A DNA stretch of 5,062 bases, taken from positions 1-5,062 of the forward strand of contig JAADDN010000040.1 in the NCBI GenBank assembly GCA_013153895.1, given 5' to 3'. Made by a program: the position numbers and the translations under genes. The DNA comes from Thermoproteota archaeon. GTDB lineage: Archaea > Thermoproteota > Thermoprotei > Thermoproteales > Thermocladiaceae. This document shows positions 1-5,062 of the stretch, piece by piece (position 1 is the stretch's first letter; each line of letters starts with the position of its first letter). The notes under the pieces are model-generated. The model was not told the DNA's origin. It saw nothing but the letters and a program-made list of their open reading frames with translations, and ran no database searches.

Positions 1-261
1 ATAGATAGTGTACACTATAGAGAAAGTAACTAGTAAGGGATTACTAGTAAAGAGGAACAAGGTAATAAACAAGACTGCCGAAACAACAACTGATACGGCA
101 ACGTTCTGCTGGGTCGGTAATAGTGGTATGAAATTATAGAGTATCGAGAATTTCTCGTTAGGACTATATTTTCTATGAATCACAATGGTCTGAAGATGTA
201 TTGCAAGACCACCTAGCACGAAACCAATGATTACTTCGAGCACGAATACTACGTTATCCAT
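1..261 (-). CDS. Partial multi-pass membrane protein of unknown function (N-terminal 87 residues)
   Basis: An open frame of 87 codons runs from an ATG at 261-259 through the left window edge without a stop. The translation is strongly hydrophobic. A first membrane segment covers about residues 4-23 (Val/Ile/Leu/Gly-rich, with a GFVLGG stretch). A polar loop follows at about 24-53, with His29, Arg30 and Lys31 and a Pro-rich LLPTQQ turn. A second membrane segment covers about 54-72, and a third begins near 76 and is cut off. The start is supported by GGTGG four bases upstream of the ATG. It lies 14 bp after the stop of the 99-residue protein gene, so the two are probably co-transcribed. The family is not recognised and no transporter or enzyme motif is visible in this fragment. 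That it is a real membrane-protein gene is fairly certain; its function is unknown. Confidence 0.8.
   Translation of the reverse strand, partial: MDNVVFVLEVIIGFVLGGLAIHLQTIVIHRKYSPNEKFSILYNFIPLLPTQQNVAVSVVVSAVLFITLFLFTSNPLLVTFSIVYTIY
29..50. repeat. 8-bp inverted repeat ACTAGTAA-GGGA-TTACTAGT inside the membrane protein gene
   Basis: Bases 29-36 (ACTAGTAA) are the exact reverse complement of bases 41-48 (TTACTAGT), with a GGGA spacer. ACTAGTAA also recurs directly at 43-50. The element resembles the ACTAG-rich dyad at 4047-4085. CTA is a favoured Leu codon here, so chance or codon bias is a real alternative. Confidence 0.4.
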
Positions 262-275
262 ATAACCACCGAGAA
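262..275 (-). promoter_or_regulatory. Ribosome binding site GGTGG before the membrane protein gene
   Basis: The 14-bp gap between the stop codon at 276-278 and the ATG at 261 reads on the minus strand TTCTCGGTGGTTAT. GGTGG sits four bases before the ATG. There is no room for a separate promoter, which supports translation from a shared message with the upstream gene. Confidence 0.65.
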
Positions 276-575
276 TTACTCTGTCTCACAACAAGAAGAT
301 TCGAGTAATTTGCTTAGGAGCTCCTCGTTAAGCAGAGTATCAAGACTTATTACTTCGCATAGTTTTCCACGGCTGTCATGAACATTAATTATAATACTAT
401 GTGGTGTATTATCAATGATAAACATACCATTCTTATCAGGTTTTATTTCGACTGTAAATGTTACTGGGAAATATGTGCACGACGAAATAACTAGAGAGTT
501 TATAATGCTATTGGAATTTATGAGCGATGTGATAAAAGCGGTAAAAGAATCTTTATCCACTACTCTTATTCTCAT
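276..575 (-). CDS. Small hypothetical protein, 99 residues, Cys-Cys near the C-terminus
   Basis: This is an unrecognised small protein. The frame could be read from a GTG at 626, but I choose the ATG at 575-573. A TATA-like TTTAAATA lies at 615-608 on the minus strand, so transcription should begin near 586, downstream of the GTG. AGGTG sits five bases before the ATG. The protein has an amphipathic N-terminal helix-like stretch (about 5-30), a beta-rich middle (about 34-65, with FTVEIKP and SIIINVHD), and a Leu-rich helix at about 78-92. It ends in SSCCETE, with adjacent Cys95 and Cys96; other cysteines are Cys33 and Cys73. No signal peptide or membrane segment is visible. It is the first gene of a probable operon with the membrane protein 14 bp downstream, so it may be a soluble partner or regulator of that protein, which is inference. 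A plus-strand frame overlaps it at 415-651 but lacks promoter support. Confidence 0.65.
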   Translation of the reverse strand: MRIRVVDKDSFTAFITSLINSNSIINSLVISSCTYFPVTFTVEIKPDKNGMFIIDNTPHSIIINVHDSRGKLCEVISLDTLLNEELLSKLLESSCCETE

Positions 576-618
576 CCTTTCACCTAGTAATTCTTTTTCA
601 TGGCTTCTATTTAAAGAT
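576..618 (-). promoter_or_regulatory. Promoter and leader of the 99-residue protein operon
   Basis: On the minus strand a TATA-like TTTAAATA lies at 615-608. About 25 bases later comes AATTACTAGGTG (592-581), and then the ATG at 575. The predicted start of transcription falls inside that 12-mer, giving a leader of about 11 bases that carries AGGTG. The arrangement decides the start codon. Confidence 0.6.
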
Positions 619-628
619 ACCACCACAA

Positions 629-673
629 CCTTAATTATCTATCCCCGTTGAACTTTCTACGTGGTGCATACTG
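629..673 (+). promoter_or_regulatory. Promoter and ribosome binding site of the zinc-site protein gene
   Basis: TTAATTAT at 631-638 is a TATA-like box. Transcription would begin near 660, and the short leader contains GTGGTG at 661-666, seven bases before the ATG at 674. It is arranged back to back with the minus-strand promoter at 576-618. Confidence 0.5.
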
Positions 674-1546
674 ATGTTTGGACGTAGGAGGAAAAGGAAA
701 AAATCAGAGCGTCATGATTATCCTGTTTATAAATGTATATTCTGTGAGCGAGAGTTTAAGCTTATGAAGGAAGATACCGTGAAGTTCGCTGCAAAATACT
801 ATAATCTTGAAATAGAAGACCCTCATAAAAATAAGTATTGGGCCTGTCCCGACCATTATAGTAAACTAAATCTTATGCTTGCACAACTAGTACGGTTGAG
901 AGAAATAGTTAGCCGGCTTGCAGAGAAGCATACCAAAGAGATAATTAACAAGTATCGTGAAAAGATATTTGGTAGGCTACACTCCCGTATGCAGTCAATG
1001 ATATCGAAACTGAAAGACGATGAATTACTACTGATTTGGGCAGAAGCCCCGCCTTGGGGACTAATTCTAGCCGTAGCCAAGCAGGGCGGTACATATCAAA
1101 TATTGTATGGTGATACGAGAGTTTCGAGAATACAGTATCCAAGCCTGAAGATAAAATCAACGAGTAGAAACGCTAATGCCTTGCTAACACTAGTGAAGGA
1201 AGCCCCTGATAATGTAAAAGGATACATTCAAGGTATAAAAGTAGAGGGTGAACAACTCAGAGAACTGCTAGAAGAGATACATAGAACTGCGTCGACCTAT
1301 ACTGATAAGACGCTCCCAGAAGTATTAAGTATGCTTACCAAGTCGCCACGTGTCGCTAGTATCATTAATGCGGCGGAGAAAGACTATGATATTTACTATG
1401 AGGTTGATGCGTCGAAGATATACGAGGAAGCTCTGCAAGAAATAACTGGTAAGCTAGGATACAATATACTCGGTAAAGTACCGATATGGAGACTGCCCGA
1501 AATAATGAAAAAAGCCGACTCTATACTAAAGATGACAATGCAGTAG
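674..1546 (+). CDS. Hypothetical protein with putative CxxC...CxxH zinc site, 290 residues
   Basis: The family is not recognised. The N-terminus is a very basic tail (RRRKRKK at about 4-10), which could contact nucleic acid. A putative zinc site follows: Cys21-x2-Cys24, a 33-residue spacer, then Cys58-Pro-Asp-His61. About residues 63-118 look like long charged helices, possibly a coiled coil, with repeated Arg/Lys and Leu. The middle (about 119-165) reads as a beta-rich domain (LLLIWAEAPPWGLILAVAKQGG, shortened here to its core WAEAPPWG; then YQILYGDTRV). The rest is mostly helical, with EQLRELLEEIH at about 193-203 and ASKIYEEALQEI at about 246-257. No membrane segment or signal peptide is seen. 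The ATG is preceded by GTGGTG at a seven-base spacing. It lies 95 bp upstream of a codirectional gene that seems to have its own promoter. Nucleic-acid binding is plausible from the basic tail and metal site but is inference. Confidence 0.85.
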   Translation: MFGRRRKRKKSERHDYPVYKCIFCEREFKLMKEDTVKFAAKYYNLEIEDPHKNKYWACPDHYSKLNLMLAQLVRLREIVSRLAEKHTKEIINKYREKIFGRLHSRMQSMISKLKDDELLLIWAEAPPWGLILAVAKQGGTYQILYGDTRVSRIQYPSLKIKSTSRNANALLTLVKEAPDNVKGYIQGIKVEGEQLRELLEEIHRTASTYTDKTLPEVLSMLTKSPRVASIINAAEKDYDIYYEVDASKIYEEALQEITGKLGYNILGKVPIWRLPEIMKKADSILKMTMQ

Positions 1547-1590
1547 GTCATGCCCGTTTTTAAATGTGTGCTTTCCCTATTCTCTTCCTA
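1547..1590 (+). terminator. Probable T-tract terminator after the zinc-site protein gene
   Basis: Ten bases after the TAG at 1544-1546 comes TTTTT (1557-1561), and then a pyrimidine-rich run CTTTCCCTATTCTCTTCC (1571-1588). Archaeal RNA polymerase often terminates at such T tracts without a hairpin. The same T/A-rich spot (TTTTTAAAT) could act as a distal TATA box, but it is too far from the next start to be its main promoter. Confidence 0.4.
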
Positions 1591-1596
1591 GCTTAA

Positions 1597-1641
1597 CGCT
1601 TAATACTATGAAGTACGCAAAACAATTACTAGGTGTGACGC
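1597..1641 (+). promoter_or_regulatory. Promoter and leader of the 327-residue protein gene
   Basis: CTTAATACTA at 1599-1608 is a weak TATA-like box. About 25 bases later lies AATTACTAGGTG (1624-1635), identical to the 12-mer upstream of the start at 575. AGGTG is six bases before the ATG at 1642, leaving a leader of roughly 14 bases. Confidence 0.5.
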
Positions 1642-2625
1642 ATGGTTGAGATAATTAGTTCTCTGAGAAAATATTTCAACACATCCACATCAGCAGACAT
1701 AGTTCTTATACCTAGAACCATATATGTAATGCTAGAACGCTTCCTCAATCTAGAGAATTCTATTTCTAAGTATGAAAAACTAAGGTCACAATACTTTACA
1801 TTCTCCATAAACAAGTATATTGATAAAAGGAATCATTTCAGTATAGGTGCGAAGACCATATACAAGGAGATGATGAAGAAAGCAGAGAACCTAGCTGGAG
1901 AGCAGAAAATACCGTCTATTCTTCTTATGCTAGACCAATCATTGCTTGGAAATAACAGTATTCTGAGACAGGTATGGGAGACTGCACGAAGGCTTAGCGA
2001 TTTAGAGATTAGCTGTAGAGTAGCCGTTCCAGTATCTATGGGTTCAGAGGATGAGCTACCCGCTATTATCAATAGACTCCGAGAGCTCAGCGGTTTGTCC
2101 ATATATTTGTTGCTAGGGCTTGACGGCGTTGTAAGATACATGTACGCCAAGAATGATATTGATATATATATGCATGTGGGGGAGTATTTGCTGTTTAGAA
2201 AAATCGAGGAGAAAGATGTCTGGTTTGAAGCCAATCAGAAGGCTAAGAGAGAAGATATAGTGAAGCGGAAAAAGAAGCTCCTGCGTACAGCGAGAAGTAT
2301 ATTCAAGCTAGGAGTTTATCCCGTTGAGAATGTGAACTGGCCGTACCCAGAGTATAAGATGGAGCTTTCCGTAAACACTTACTTCCTAGCTAATATTATA
2401 AAGAGAGTTCTCGATACTATAGAGAACAGGTCTCTTAGTGAGCTGTTTAGGGATAATGTGAAGGAGAAGCTTGTAAAGAAGGCCCTTCAAGACTACTACT
2501 TAGACGTGAAGAGAACCGTCGAGATACTAGGAGAAATAGACAGCCGAGCGGCAGAAGTGCTGAGGATTGCTGGTAGGGGCGTAGATGTGCAGGGACTGGA
2601 TGAGGACGCTATGATGCTTGTCTAA
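1642..2625 (+). CDS. Hypothetical protein with probable alpha/beta core and helical C-terminal half, 327 residues
   Basis: The family is not recognised. The start is supported by AGGTG six bases upstream, and there is no better ATG in frame. Residues 1-85 look mainly helical and charged. About residues 91-165 alternate strand and helix like a Rossmann-type sheet: strand SILLMLD (92-98), helix (about 104-120), strand RVAVPV (126-131), helix DELPAIINRLREL (137-149), and strand LSIYLLLG (152-159). Residues 183-220 form a long, very basic helix with a KRKKK run at 208-212. A Trp-Pro-Tyr-Pro turn at 233-236 separates it from a helical C-terminus (about 244-310). Asp98-x-Ser100 recalls the start of a von Willebrand A metal site, but the third residue of that motif is Leu, so I do not assign it. 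No membrane segment is seen. Its stop codon is 2 bp from that of the converging helicase gene. The basic helix suggests contact with nucleic acid, as inference. Confidence 0.85.
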   Translation: MVEIISSLRKYFNTSTSADIVLIPRTIYVMLERFLNLENSISKYEKLRSQYFTFSINKYIDKRNHFSIGAKTIYKEMMKKAENLAGEQKIPSILLMLDQSLLGNNSILRQVWETARRLSDLEISCRVAVPVSMGSEDELPAIINRLRELSGLSIYLLLGLDGVVRYMYAKNDIDIYMHVGEYLLFRKIEEKDVWFEANQKAKREDIVKRKKKLLRTARSIFKLGVYPVENVNWPYPEYKMELSVNTYFLANIIKRVLDTIENRSLSELFRDNVKEKLVKKALQDYYLDVKRTVEILGEIDSRAAEVLRIAGRGVDVQGLDEDAMMLV

Positions 2626-2627
2626 AG

Positions 2628-3989
2628 TCAACATGTAATGTCGTGTGCGTTAATCCATTCTGGAAGCTCTACGTCTAAAAACCTCTTGTCCAACAATATA
2701 CCCACAGTATCCTCCCGCAACCGCAACCTCCCTAATGCTTGAATAGTTCTAAGCAATGCTATGTACTCTCCAACCTTTGCACTCACAACCTTCTCTACAA
2801 CCCTCAGTTCCGGTGTAGGAACAGGATACGGCATCCCTGCAACTATAACAGTCTTCAGCGTCTCTGGAAGATTAACACCTTCCGTATATTGTCCTCCAGC
2901 AACATCTATTAGCACTCCTTTATCGGCGGGTTTTCTAGTGGTCTCAGACTTCATGTACTGAAGCACTTTCTCCATAAAGTCGTAGCTCGGAAAAACAACT
3001 AGGTTCAGAGCATCGGGGATGACATACATATCAATAAGCTCTGCATACTGCTTGTACATGTCCTCACTCCTCTCCCTATACAAACTGGTAACACTACCAT
3101 CAATAACGACATCTTGCTTCCTATCTGGCACTATAGTATGTTTCACGAGTTTTATGCCTAGAATCTTCTCTGCTAGTCTGACAATGAAGCTTGGAACAAA
3201 TGCGGACAACAGCTTAGTAGAACTAGTTCCTATTGGTAATACTAGTTTTTGGGGGAATATGTAGAGTCCTGAACGGTCAAAACTAAAGTATCCTCGTACA
3301 ATACTTTCGGCCACCTCTCCCTCCATAAACTCTGCGATTCTGGTTATCCTCTCCTCCGCCTCATACCTAGATAACTCTCCCTTAGCATACTTCTTCAGCA
3401 CACTACGGATGGCATAGCCCTCTCTTCCCTTGAGCATCTTATACGGTATGTGCTCTACAGCAGACATTATCATATCTATGAGATGATGGAATTCATCGTA
3501 TATAACAAGCTCTTTCTCAGGTATCTCGTTATGCAGTAAAACATACTCGTATGTAGCGACACAGTAGCGAGAAGAAACGAACCGCAAAACAGCATTATAA
3601 GGGCACTTCTTATACGTTGTACCAATAAGCCTTAGCTTCTCCGGATTCCGAATATTACGATATACATCTTTCACAAATTCATCGGATAACTGTGATATAC
3701 AATGCTCATACCTACCAAGCTTCCTATATGCTCGGCACGTAGAATAAAATGCCGTGCCAATACTGGATGCTAACGGGCAAATCGTACGCCTACTCCAGAG
3801 AGGAATAATAGTACCGTAACTTTTAGAAAACCGTAAAACCTCGAACATCTCTGAAACGGTACGGACAACAATCAAGGCACTCTTTCTCTGAAACGCCGAT
3901 TGTACAGCGTACTTGGTTTTTCCAGCTCCAGGAAACGCTTCAACAATAATGTTATCCTTTGAGAAAAGAAGAGATTCTATTTCTCCCAT
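2628..3989 (-). CDS. XPD/Rad3-like superfamily 2 DNA helicase, iron-sulphur type, compact (453 residues)
   Basis: This is an ATP-driven DNA helicase of the XPD/Rad3/DinG type. All main motifs are present (numbering from the start chosen here): Walker A PGAGKT at 20-25; motif Ia around IVVRT at 40-44; motif II DEFHH at 165-169; motif III GTSST at 254-258; motif IV near FPSY at 333-336; motif V GGQYTEGVNLP at 365-375; motif VI QALGRLRLR at 417-425, followed by LLDKRF. Between Ia and II lie cysteines 71, 85, 97 and 129, with 129 in the CPY context typical of the fourth Fe-S ligand of XPD; Cys143 is extra. The segment between motifs II and III, where XPD has its Arch domain, is only about 85 residues, and the whole protein is about 100 shorter than archaeal XPD. 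It is therefore likely a paralogue and not the canonical XPD. A longer frame begins at 4022, but that ATG lies inside the TATA box, while the ATG at 3989 has GGTGA four bases upstream. The family is certain; its cellular role is open. Confidence 0.9.
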   Translation of the reverse strand: MGEIESLLFSKDNIIVEAFPGAGKTKYAVQSAFQRKSALIVVRTVSEMFEVLRFSKSYGTIIPLWSRRTICPLASSIGTAFYSTCRAYRKLGRYEHCISQLSDEFVKDVYRNIRNPEKLRLIGTTYKKCPYNAVLRFVSSRYCVATYEYVLLHNEIPEKELVIYDEFHHLIDMIMSAVEHIPYKMLKGREGYAIRSVLKKYAKGELSRYEAEERITRIAEFMEGEVAESIVRGYFSFDRSGLYIFPQKLVLPIGTSSTKLLSAFVPSFIVRLAEKILGIKLVKHTIVPDRKQDVVIDGSVTSLYRERSEDMYKQYAELIDMYVIPDALNLVVFPSYDFMEKVLQYMKSETTRKPADKGVLIDVAGGQYTEGVNLPETLKTVIVAGMPYPVPTPELRVVEKVVSAKVGEYIALLRTIQALGRLRLREDTVGILLDKRFLDVELPEWINAHDITC

Positions 3990-4030
3990 GTTTTCACCAG
4001 AGAAAAAACTTCTCAGCACCATATATAAGG
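3990..4030 (-). promoter_or_regulatory. Promoter and leader of the XPD-like helicase gene
   Basis: On the minus strand TTATATAT lies at 4028-4021, a strong TATA box. Transcription should start near 4000. GGTGA (3998-3994) then precedes the ATG at 3989 by four bases. The upstream in-frame ATG at 4022-4020 overlaps the TATA box and would not be in the message. Confidence 0.7.
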
Positions 4031-4046
4031 TTCACGGAACAGAAAA

Positions 4047-4085
4047 ACTAGCACCCGGTACTAGCAACTAGTACCCCTACTAGTA
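4047..4085. promoter_or_regulatory. Candidate operator: 19-bp dyad within four ACTAG(C/T)A copies
   Basis: GGTACTAG (4057-4064) and CTAGTACC (4068-4075) are exact reverse complements separated by CAA. The block also holds four direct ACTAG(C/T)A copies starting at 4047, 4060, 4067 and 4079. It lies between divergent promoters, about 19 bp upstream of the helicase TATA box and about 8 bp upstream of the TATA-like box of the plus-strand gene. This position suits a shared activator or regulator better than a simple block on the TATA box. It could also be read as a hairpin, but no transcript is expected to cross it. Confidence 0.5.
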
Positions 4086-4092
4086 AGAGAAC

Positions 4093-4138
4093 TCTTTTAT
4101 TATTACGCCATAACTCTATTAATGAGGTAGATACAGTA
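4093..4138 (+). promoter_or_regulatory. Promoter and leader of the right-edge gene
   Basis: CTTTTATTAT at 4094-4103 is a TATA-like box. Transcription should start near 4123, giving a leader of about 16 bases. GAGGT at 4124-4128 lies ten bases before the ATG at 4139, a slightly long spacing. Confidence 0.5.
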
Positions 4139-5062
4139 ATGAACGAGTTGCTGAAGCAGTATATAGTGCTAAAAATGATTGCAGTTGAATGGAGCTATGG
4201 AAAACTGACTAAGGAGTCGAAAGAAATACTTAGAAAGCTCCGTATTTCCTCTCTTCTCGAACTAGATAAACTAGTACATATTCTTCATAAGAAAATTACT
4301 CGAAGTGTTAGTATCGAAAATTTTTCTGTGTCTGGTGATGGACTAGTTCTAATGGGAATTCTGAAAGTGTTAGGAAAAAATATATTAGATGCTACTGGGG
4401 ATGGGGTGCGAAAACCACTTTACCTAATGCTAGATAACGTTAGTGTTAGTATAGCACTACATGGGGATTCGGCAGAAATTCTTTACGAGACTGATTCACC
4501 GTTAGATGAAATAGAGTACGGTCTGAGATATATCTATGATATAGAGGAGACCATATCTTTCATTAGAAAGAATAAAATGCAGATTAAAGATGGGAAGATA
4601 ATTGTTAAAGCATTGAATCCTTATGCTGTGGATTTGACAGCAGAAAAAGTATGTGGTGTTGCAGAACTTGTAGATGTTATAGAAAAGGACGAGTATTGGG
4701 AGTACGTATTTAAGCCTACGGGAGAGGAAGACATAGAGACTACTGCTGATATTGTTGCAGAAGTCTTAGCAGTATATACAACCTATGATGCAGACGAGGA
4801 TGTTATCTTTCCAGAATATACTCGAAGCGAAAGAGTGCTTTCATATATACTTCAAAAACTAAGTAGTATGTTACCATGCAAACTATCTTATACGAGACCA
4901 GAGTTTTCAGAAATACATATACATGGTGAAGAATCACGTATACATGTACATGTGAAGGGAGAGGTTCTCCTTAGAGGTGAACCTGATATACTTCTCAAAG
5001 TTATTCCTGTGGTAGTATCTGCACTAGACAATGATTTTGAGAAGGATAAGCCTGAGTGTATA
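4139..5062 (+). CDS. Partial hypothetical protein, N-terminal 308 residues, acidic, with paired HxH motifs
   Basis: An open frame of 308 codons runs from the ATG at 4139 to the right edge with no stop. The family is not recognised. The N-terminus (about 1-55) looks helical. The rest alternates strands and helices: strand FSVSGDGLVLMG (62-73), strand VSVSIALHG (101-109), a helical stretch around 122-145, strand KIIVKAL (153-159), and a helix around 200-216. The protein is acidic, with Asp/Glu clusters at 183-187, 196-200 and 218-221. At 258-275 a probable beta hairpin places four histidines on alternate residues: His260, His262, His269 and His271. Two cysteines, Cys172 and Cys247, are visible, plus Cys307 near the edge. 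No membrane segment, nucleotide-binding loop or nuclease motif is seen. It is divergent from the helicase gene and shares the intergenic dyad, which suggests co-regulation. It is a real gene by length, spacing and codon use; its function is unknown. Confidence 0.85.
   Translation, partial: MNELLKQYIVLKMIAVEWSYGKLTKESKEILRKLRISSLLELDKLVHILHKKITRSVSIENFSVSGDGLVLMGILKVLGKNILDATGDGVRKPLYLMLDNVSVSIALHGDSAEILYETDSPLDEIEYGLRYIYDIEETISFIRKNKMQIKDGKIIVKALNPYAVDLTAEKVCGVAELVDVIEKDEYWEYVFKPTGEEDIETTADIVAEVLAVYTTYDADEDVIFPEYTRSERVLSYILQKLSSMLPCKLSYTRPEFSEIHIHGEESRIHVHVKGEVLLRGEPDILLKVIPVVVSALDNDFEKDKPECI

Noticed and set aside
576..626. N-terminal extension of the 99-residue protein to a GTG at 626
   Set aside because: The GTG is upstream of the TATA box that serves this gene, so it would not be transcribed; the ATG at 575 has AGGTG at the right distance.
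415..651. Plus-strand 78-residue reading frame overlapping the 99-residue minus-strand gene
   Set aside because: It lies wholly opposite a gene with a good TATA box and ribosome binding site, has no GGTG before its ATG, and runs through the promoter of the next plus-strand gene.
856..1160. Minus-strand frames of 71 and 74 residues inside the zinc-site protein gene
   Set aside because: They are shadows of a longer gene in the other direction, with no promoter or ribosome binding site of their own.
1930..1947. Von Willebrand A metal site (DxSxS) in the 327-residue protein
   Set aside because: Only Asp-x-Ser is present; the next required Ser is Leu and the later Thr/Asp ligands could not be located, so the domain is not called.
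1833..2234. Minus-strand frame of 133 residues inside the 327-residue protein gene
   Set aside because: It is Ser/Ile/Leu-rich in a way typical of an antisense shadow, and the plus-strand gene has a supported start and spans it fully.
2761..3264. Plus-strand frames of 66 and 81 residues inside the helicase gene
   Set aside because: They are antisense to well conserved helicase motifs, and their translations are low-complexity Ser/Thr-rich shadows.
3990..4022. N-terminal extension of the helicase by 11 residues to an ATG at 4022
   Set aside because: That ATG overlaps the TATATAT box, while the ATG at 3989 has GGTGA four bases upstream. The extra residues add no helicase motif.
2628..5062. 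A known antiviral defence or DNA-end-processing system around the helicase
   Set aside because: No nuclease, Argonaute, Cas, HerA/NurA or restriction-modification motif is visible in any neighbour, so no named system can be supported.
1..5062. tRNA, rRNA, CRISPR array, C/D box sRNA or insertion sequence
   Set aside because: No cloverleaf, evenly spaced repeats, paired C and D boxes in a non-coding stretch, terminal inverted repeats or transposase motifs were seen; the window is almost fully explained by six genes.

Overview
The window looks like DNA from a thermophilic archaeon, most likely a crenarchaeote (Thermoproteota; a Desulfurococcales- or Pyrodictiaceae-like member is my best guess). 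Reasons: Arg is mostly AGA/AGG and Ile often ATA; start codons are preceded by GGTG/GGTGA-type Shine-Dalgarno sequences; TATA-like boxes sit about 25 nt before the inferred transcription starts, giving very short leaders; and the one recognisable protein is a small iron-sulphur XPD/Rad3-type helicase. No rRNA, tRNA, CRISPR array or mobile element was found, so lineage assignment below the phylum is an inference.

Layout. (1) Bases 1-575, minus strand: a two-gene operon, a 99-residue hypothetical protein (576 side first) followed 14 bp later by a membrane protein that runs off the left edge. (2) Bases 576-673: a divergent promoter region. (3) Bases 674-2625, plus strand: two unrecognised proteins, one with a CxxC...CxxH putative zinc site and one with a probable alpha/beta core and a helical C-terminal half; the second seems to have its own promoter. 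(4) Bases 2628-3989, minus strand: the XPD-like helicase, meeting the previous gene tail to tail with only 2 bp between stop codons. (5) Bases 3990-4138: a divergent promoter region holding a perfect 19-bp dyad and four copies of ACTAG(C/T)A, a good candidate operator. (6) Bases 4139-5062, plus strand: an unrecognised, acidic protein of at least 308 residues running off the right edge.

Two edge genes (1-261 minus, 4139-5062 plus) are easy to miss because they have no stop codon inside the window. Two start sites are moved downstream of the longest reading frame (to 575 and 3989), because in both cases the longer start lies in or upstream of the TATA box while the shorter one has a well placed GGTGA.

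How the genes work together is mostly unknown. The helicase should unwind DNA in an ATP-dependent, Fe-S-dependent way. Its head-to-head partner at 4139 shares the candidate operator, so co-regulation is the strongest functional link the sequence offers. The gene starts at 575 and 1642 share an identical 12-base initiator/leader box. No known defence, repair or division system could be recognised as a whole.
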